Made by a program: the position numbers and the translations under genes. The notes under the pieces are model-generated. The model saw only the letters and a list, made by a program, of their open reading frames with translations. It was not told the origin of the DNA and did not search any database. From Bradyrhizobium ottawaense (GTDB taxonomy: Bacteria; Pseudomonadota; Alphaproteobacteria; Rhizobiales; Xanthobacteraceae), in the NCBI RefSeq assembly GCF_002278135.3, contig NZ_CP029425.2, forward strand, positions 2,580,001-2,644,000: a DNA stretch of 64,000 nucleotides, read 5' to 3'. This document shows positions 59,653 to 64,000 of the stretch, piece by piece. The first letter of the stretch is position 1. The number at the start of each line of letters is the position of its first letter.

Positions 59653-60360
59653 CTATTCGAAGACGGCGTCGAAGATCTCGACGTCCATCAGCACCGGCTT
59701 GGCAATCACGGTTCCATCGGGCCGCAATGTCTGCGCGCGCCGAAGTGTCGGCACCAGGATGCCGCCGAAGTTGTCATGAGCCCAGGAAGAATGTGCGACC
59801 TTCATCCCGAAGAGATCGTGATCTGTCCGCCGCTGCAGGGCGCTCTCGTCGAAATAGAATATCTGCTCGGGCGCGAGCGTCATCAGGTGAGCCGGGAATC
59901 GTGCCCGCAGCCGCCGCCAGGTTTCGGCATTCTCCTGCCAGGGCGACAGCTCCTCGATCACGACATCGGGGTGGGCAAGCAGGAATGGAATCGTCAGATA
60001 ACTCCAGATCGCGACGCCGCAGAAGAAGACGAGATGCAGTTCATCGGCAAGCGCAGGTGGATCGACCTCGGAGAATGCAAGGCTCGGGTCACGCCAGGAC
60101 CGCAGGACCTCACCATCCAGGCTCTCGATCGTGATCGCATCCGGTTGAAAGGAGCCGGAGTGCTCACCCCCGGTGATGCCGGTGAAGCGCACCGATTGCG
60201 TCCGGGTCGAGCCTTCAGCGGTCACATCCTTGAATTCCCGGGCATGGCCGGCACTGGAGAACAGCGTCCCGCCAACGGAAAGGTGGAGCGTGAACCGGCT
60301 CAAGCTGTTCCAGCGGGCCATTCCGCCGCTGGCATCGATTACATCGTCAAGAAGCGCCAT
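59653..60360 (-). CDS. Conserved protein of unknown function
   Basis: A 235-residue protein; ATG 60360 (MALLDDVIDASGGMARWNSL) is preferred over an in-frame ATG four codons upstream. Rich in beta strands: SRFTLHLSVGGTLFSSAGHA, GSTRTQSVRFTGITGGEHSG, a Trp-containing middle (VAIWSYLTIPFLLAHPD) and a C-terminal GTVIAKPVLMDVEIFDAVF. The open, mostly beta pattern suggests a LolA/START-like lipid-binding shell, but I do not recognise a family. No signal peptide. A tandem TTAG repeat lies 60-80 bp upstream. Confidence 0.75.
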   Translation of the reverse strand: MALLDDVIDASGGMARWNSLSRFTLHLSVGGTLFSSAGHAREFKDVTAEGSTRTQSVRFTGITGGEHSGSFQPDAITIESLDGEVLRSWRDPSLAFSEVDPPALADELHLVFFCGVAIWSYLTIPFLLAHPDVVIEELSPWQENAETWRRLRARFPAHLMTLAPEQIFYFDESALQRRTDHDLFGMKVAHSSWAHDNFGGILVPTLRRAQTLRPDGTVIAKPVLMDVEIFDAVFE

Positions 60361-60420
60361 GTCCCGCCACATCCACCGTGCAGTGTCTCCACCATGGCGG
60401 GGCGCATGCGGCTTGGCGTG

Positions 60421-60440
60421 TTAGAAGTTGTTAGGAGTTG
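60421..60440 (+). promoter_or_regulatory. Double 10-bp TTAG direct repeat (candidate operator)
   Basis: TTAGAAGTTG followed directly by TTAGGAGTTG, then CGAGCGG. It lies upstream of the unknown-function gene (start 60360) and just past the stop of the NB-ARC copy-2 gene. Same layout as at 59608 and 55322. Confidence 0.55.
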
Positions 60441-60478
60441 CGAGCGGGCAGCATGGCAGTATCTCGTTGAAGATACTC

Positions 60479-63337
60479 TCAATTCAGGGTGCCCAGCAGC
60501 TCCCTGGCAGCGATCAGATCGCGGGTCTGGAGGCCCTCCTGGTAGCGCGCAACGAGGGGGTTGAGCAAAGCGCGGACGTCAGCGGCCTTGCCGGCCTGCT
60601 CCCAGATGCGGGCGAGGCTGATCGCCCCGCGAAGCTCCCAGCCGACCGCGGATTGACGCCGGGACAGATCGAGCGATCTGCGCAAGGTACTCTCGGCCTC
60701 CACAGCGTTGCCCGACCCGGCGAGGATGTCACCCTTGATCCTGAGCATCTCTGGCATGTCGAAGGATTCGCCATGATCGGGAATCTGGGCGATCGCCTCG
60801 TTGATCGTCTGCAAGGCCTCGTCGGGCTGGTTCTGGGAGGCGAGACCCTCCGCGAGCGCCGTCGCGAACACCGTTGTCATGATGCGGTGCCGTGTGGCGT
60901 ACAACGTAGCCTGACTGCGGCGGAGGTGCTCGATACCCCCCGCGACGTCGCCCCGGCGCAGCAGCAGCTCGCCCTTCTGGCCGATGCCGACCGCGTGATA
61001 GGGGCCGAGGAAGTGCCGCGCGGAATGGTCGATCAGCCGCTCGATCAGGATTTCGGCACTGGCCCAGTCGCCGACCCAGAGGAACACATAGATCGTCCAG
61101 ATCAGGGAGATGCCGAGGGTGAGCGGCTGCTCGAGCAACTCGGCCTCGCGAACGGTGTATCTGGCCACCTCGACCGCTCGCTCGGGCCGGCCCGTGAGCC
61201 AGAGCCCGCGCGCCAGCGCAACCAGCGCGACGATGCGGTCGTCATAGCCGAGATGCCCGATATTCAGCCGTTGCGAGCCGGGATTGTGCACCATCGCGCT
61301 TTCGCAGAACCGAACCGCCTTGTCCTGGTTGCCGATCAGATGATGCGCGACGCCGAGCATCCAATCCACGTTCAGCGTGGCGGCGGAATCATTCAGTTTG
61401 CGCGCAACGTCCTCGCCCTGTTCGCCGGTCCCGAGCGCACCGTGGAAATCTCCGACCCTGGTCAGGTAGATGTGCAATCCGCGCAGCAGCCAGAGCTGCC
61501 AGTGCAGGTCATTGAGCTGCCGGGCGAGCTCGAGACTGCGCGTGAAGGCCGACCGGACCGCTTCCGTATTGCCTCGCGTGAACATCACGGAGACGCCGAG
61601 CGCGGCCTGCAAGGTCATTTCCTGACGGCTGTCCACCGCGCTGGTGTCGAGGGACGCCAGCGCCTGCTGGGTCCATCGGTAGCATTCCGTCAGCAATGTC
61701 AGTTCGAGGAAGAACTGCGCCGCCGAGGCCGCCAGATCCACGCCGATCGTCCGGTCGCCGCCGTCCGAAAAGCTGAAGGTCAGCGCGGCCCGGACATTGG
61801 GCACATGGTCGGCATAGGGAAGGAAGCCGCCCGCGCTCTGCATGCCCGTGGATTTCAGCGCAATGTCGCGCAGGAAATCGCGGAAATATTCGGCGTGGGC
61901 GCGCGCGACGCGGTCCGCTTCGCCATTCTCGACGAGCTTGTCCGCCATGAAGGCCCGGGTGGTGTCGAGCAGGCGATAGCGCAACCGCCGCTCCGCCGGC
62001 GAGGTCGCGATCAGGGATTTAGAGAGCAGGTTCGAAATGGCTTCCACACCTTCGCCCTCGCTGATGCCCTGGCAGGATGCGACCGCAAGCGCGGCTTCCA
62101 GCGTGAACGGCCCGACGAATACCGACAAGCCGCGCAGGGTCGCGCTCTCGGCCGGCGGCAGCAAATCGTAGCTCCAGGCAAGCGCTGCGCTCAGGGTCTG
62201 GTGCCGCGGAATCGCGGTGCGCCGTCCCCGCCACAGCAGCGAGAAGCGGCTGTCCAGCAGCGATGCGGTCCCGGCAATGCCATAGGCGTTGACGCGTCCG
62301 GCCGCGAGCTCGATTGCCAGGGCAATGCCGTCCAGCCGCCGGCAGATCTCGGCAACGAGCGGCGCATCCTCCTCGGTGAGCTCGAATTCGCTCAGGCTCT
62401 CGGCAATGCGTTCCACGAAGAGCTGGCTTGCGGGATAGGCAAGGATGTCGGCGATGCCGAGGCCTTCGCGCTGCGGCGGGCAATCCAGCGGAAACAGCCG
62501 GTGGACGCGCTCACCTTCGGTGCGAAAGGATTCGCGGCTGGTGGCCAGAATATGCAGCTTCGGCGCCTCGCGGACCATGCGCTCGGCCAGAGGGGCGAGC
62601 TCATCGAGGATATGCTCGCAACTGTCGAACACCAGCAGCATGCGCCGGCTGCGCAGGACCGTCAGCAGGCTCGGCACGGGATCGTCGGCGTTGACGGTCA
62701 GGCCCAGTGCGGCCGCAATCGTGCCGGGAACCAGCCGGACATCCGTCAACGCGCCGAAATCGACGAAGCACACCTGGTCATCGAAGCCGGCAAGCTCGCG
62801 ATGCGCGACGGCAAGTGCCACCGACGTCTTGCCGATCCCGCCCGGGCCGACGATTGTGACGAAGCGATGCTGGGCAAGCTCGGCCGAGATCTTCTCGACC
62901 GCATCGTCCCGCCCGATCATCTTCGCGAGCGGCGCGGGCAGCGAGCGGAGCGAAGCGTCGGGCGGGCTGGTCCGGCTCTCCGAAGGCGCAGCCCGGAGCA
63001 GCGGGGCCGCGAAGCAATAGCCGCGTCCGGGGACGTTGATCACGTAGCGGGAGCCTTCGCCGGCATCGTTCAAGGCCTTGTCGTTCAAGGCCTTGCGCAA
63101 CGTCGTGATGTGGAAACGCAGGCTGCCTTCGTCGACATTCACGTCGGCCCAGATGCGCTTGATCAGCTCCCGCTTGTCAACGACCTCACCCGCACGCTCG
63201 GCGAGAAAAATGAGGATGTCGAGCGCACGGCCGCCGAGGTGAAGCGGGACGCCGTCCTTCTCGAGCAGCCGCGACTTCGCGAACAAGCGGAATGGTCCGA
63301 AGGCAATGACCGAATCTTGCTCGTTAGTGTCCGGCAC
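60479..63337 (-). CDS. Winged-helix / NB-ARC ATPase / TPR regulator, copy 2
   Basis: A 952-residue paralogue of copy 1, from GTG 63337. The winged helix lies at ~10-112 (FGPFRLFAKSRLLEKDGVPL; RYVINVPGRGYCFAAPL). NB-ARC: P-loop VGPGGIGKTSVALAVAH (~163-179), Walker B RRMLLVFDSCEHILDEL, LHILATSRESF, LDGIALAIELAAGRV. TPR-like region from ~490 to the end. A KALND duplication (residues 82-91) widens a loop of the winged helix just before the wing. A TTAG-type site lies ~40 bp upstream (63373-63382), compatible with self-regulation. Confidence 0.9.
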   Translation of the reverse strand: MPDTNEQDSVIAFGPFRLFAKSRLLEKDGVPLHLGGRALDILIFLAERAGEVVDKRELIKRIWADVNVDEGSLRFHITTLRKALNDKALNDAGEGSRYVINVPGRGYCFAAPLLRAAPSESRTSPPDASLRSLPAPLAKMIGRDDAVEKISAELAQHRFVTIVGPGGIGKTSVALAVAHRELAGFDDQVCFVDFGALTDVRLVPGTIAAALGLTVNADDPVPSLLTVLRSRRMLLVFDSCEHILDELAPLAERMVREAPKLHILATSRESFRTEGERVHRLFPLDCPPQREGLGIADILAYPASQLFVERIAESLSEFELTEEDAPLVAEICRRLDGIALAIELAAGRVNAYGIAGTASLLDSRFSLLWRGRRTAIPRHQTLSAALAWSYDLLPPAESATLRGLSVFVGPFTLEAALAVASCQGISEGEGVEAISNLLSKSLIATSPAERRLRYRLLDTTRAFMADKLVENGEADRVARAHAEYFRDFLRDIALKSTGMQSAGGFLPYADHVPNVRAALTFSFSDGGDRTIGVDLAASAAQFFLELTLLTECYRWTQQALASLDTSAVDSRQEMTLQAALGVSVMFTRGNTEAVRSAFTRSLELARQLNDLHWQLWLLRGLHIYLTRVGDFHGALGTGEQGEDVARKLNDSAATLNVDWMLGVAHHLIGNQDKAVRFCESAMVHNPGSQRLNIGHLGYDDRIVALVALARGLWLTGRPERAVEVARYTVREAELLEQPLTLGISLIWTIYVFLWVGDWASAEILIERLIDHSARHFLGPYHAVGIGQKGELLLRRGDVAGGIEHLRRSQATLYATRHRIMTTVFATALAEGLASQNQPDEALQTINEAIAQIPDHGESFDMPEMLRIKGDILAGSGNAVEAESTLRRSLDLSRRQSAVGWELRGAISLARIWEQAGKAADVRALLNPLVARYQEGLQTRDLIAARELLGTLN
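63066..63095. repeat. 15-bp tandem duplication inside the winged helix
   Basis: TCGTTCAAGGCCTTG occurs twice in a row (63066-63080, 63081-63095), exact copies, adding five residues (KALND) in frame. Copy 1 of the regulator has no such insertion at the equivalent place (RKALGDGKDGVRY). Confidence 0.85.
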
Positions 63338-63565
63338 GGGCCAATAATTCCAGTGAAAATGCTGAAGTGCAGTCTTGGTCTAACAGAACGAGACGTCCAG
63401 TAAACTGGCTGAAAGTGGCGAAATCGCGTGGCGATCATCGCAATCGGCCGATGCGCGAGGAGCGTCGCAAATCTAACTTAAACGCGAATGGTCTAGCGAG
63501 CGATCGGGACAATCCGGCAATGCGCTGGACCGCGATGGCGGATCTGGATCTCGGTCGTCGCGACG

Positions 63566-63595
63566 GTGATCATAACAGAATCTTGCAACGTCTAA
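63566..63595 (-). promoter_or_regulatory. Third TTAG-type site, upstream of the sensor kinase
   Basis: On the minus strand: TTAGACGTTG, CAAGATTCTG, TTATGATCAC in 10-bp steps. TTAGACGTTG is identical to the second unit at 59618-59627. Further single TTAG units in the same 327-bp gap are at 63373-63382, 63467-63476 and 63636-63645. No gene is seen in this gap. Confidence 0.45.
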
Positions 63596-63664
63596 CGAGC
63601 AACGGGCGCAAACAGCATCCAGTATGGCCTTCGAGTTAGACGCAATTTTCAACGGGAGGCTATG

Positions 63665-64000
63665 ATGTCCGCGATCGGCGCTCGGCCGAACGACCACGTC
63701 GTTCGATCTCAATTTGTACCTGGTCTCGATGATCAGTCGCGTGATTGGGAGCTCGTGCTGCGGGAATCCCACCATCGCATGAAGAACACGCTGACGCTGC
63801 TGGGTGCGTCAGTCCGTCGCGATTTCACGCGCGCGGGCAGGGGCGATATGTCGCTGGCGGTGGACCGGCTCGAGCGGCGCATCGTCGCCTTCGGCAGGCT
63901 CTATCAACTCTTGTCTGATCATGACGATCTGCCGGTCGTCTCCACAGCGGCCTTCTTCGAAAGCCTGTGCGAGGCGATCTCCGAGGCTGTGCTGGAACCG
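63665..64000 (+). CDS. HisKA_2/HWE-type sensor histidine kinase (3' end cut off by window)
   Basis: The first 112 residues are visible. ATG 63665 is preferred to 63662 because GGGAGG then sits 5 bases upstream. After ~35 polar residues comes the HisKA_2 start ELVLRESHHRMKNTLTLLGA, with the phospho-accepting His in ESHHRMKN, then RLERRIVAFGRLYQLLSDHD, the usual RIxAxxxxHxxL-like segment. No TM or long sensor domain precedes it, so this would be a short soluble kinase of the general stress-response type. The ATPase domain lies outside the window. Confidence 0.85.
   Translation, partial: MSAIGARPNDHVVRSQFVPGLDDQSRDWELVLRESHHRMKNTLTLLGASVRRDFTRAGRGDMSLAVDRLERRIVAFGRLYQLLSDHDDLPVVSTAAFFESLCEAISEAVLEP

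Noticed and set aside
60428..63403. Open frame of ~990 codons on the plus strand opposite the NB-ARC regulator
   Set aside because: Low-complexity shadow; the minus strand encodes winged-helix, P-loop and TPR motifs in order.

Overview
The window reads as chromosome of a soil alphaproteobacterium, most likely Bradyrhizobium or a close relative. The DNA is GC-rich with strong GGAGG-type ribosome sites. Family content is typical of the group (DUF992, DUF3551, DUF6894, DUF1269, HdeD, many Liv-type transport genes), and the intergenic palindromes at 46.3-46.5 kb are of a kind common in Bradyrhizobium. No rRNA, intact tRNA, CRISPR array, prophage or insertion sequence was seen.

Region 1 (1-19.5 kb) holds envelope, stress and low-oxygen functions. 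It starts with the end of one RND adaptor gene and small secreted or membrane proteins. Then come HdeD, DUF992, an AI-2E-type permease, an APC amino-acid antiporter, a Bax-inhibitor-1 protein and DUF1269. A complete RND adaptor/pump pair is followed by a second APC antiporter paired with arginine deiminase (arcA), a beta-barrel protein, and a NarX/NarL-like kinase with two paralogous response regulators.

Region 2 (19.5-26.5 kb) is an anaerobic module. A heme-copper-oxidase-like membrane protein, a double-DUF2249 protein and a MIP18-type Fe-S assembly factor form an operon behind an FNR/FixK-like site. Next to it lie ubiX-ubiD and, divergently, ubiT-ubiU-ubiV, the oxygen-independent ubiquinone pathway, with an FNR/FixK-like palindrome in the shared promoter.

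Region 3 (26.5-48.9 kb) is the most unusual part: a near-gapless minus-strand run of 18 genes. It contains a Liv-type ABC transporter whose second ATPase is fused to a UPF0261 (Tm-1-like) domain, a PEP-hydrolase-family protein (the other half of plant Tm-1), and a giant flotillin with 44-residue coiled-coil repeats. It continues with two SRPBCC proteins, a molybdenum hydroxylase whose catalytic subunit is split into two genes, CoxD/CoxE-like maturation proteins, an amidohydrolase, a metallo-beta-lactamase lactonase, a lactonase-isochorismatase fusion that lacks the catalytic cysteine, and an azoreductase. An AraC regulator and a periplasmic binding protein lie upstream. It looks like an uptake-plus-oxidation-plus-hydrolysis pathway for one unidentified compound, possibly organised at the membrane by the flotillin.

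Region 4 (49-64 kb) has an SDR, a ferritin-like DUF892 protein, RidA, and a cytoplasmic DMSO/biotin-sulfoxide-type molybdoenzyme next to an AraC regulator. It ends with two paralogous ~950-residue winged-helix/NB-ARC/TPR regulators flanking an alpha/beta hydrolase and an unknown protein. Their intergenic regions share 10-bp TTAG direct repeats that look like an operator. A truncated HisKA_2-type sensor kinase closes the window.
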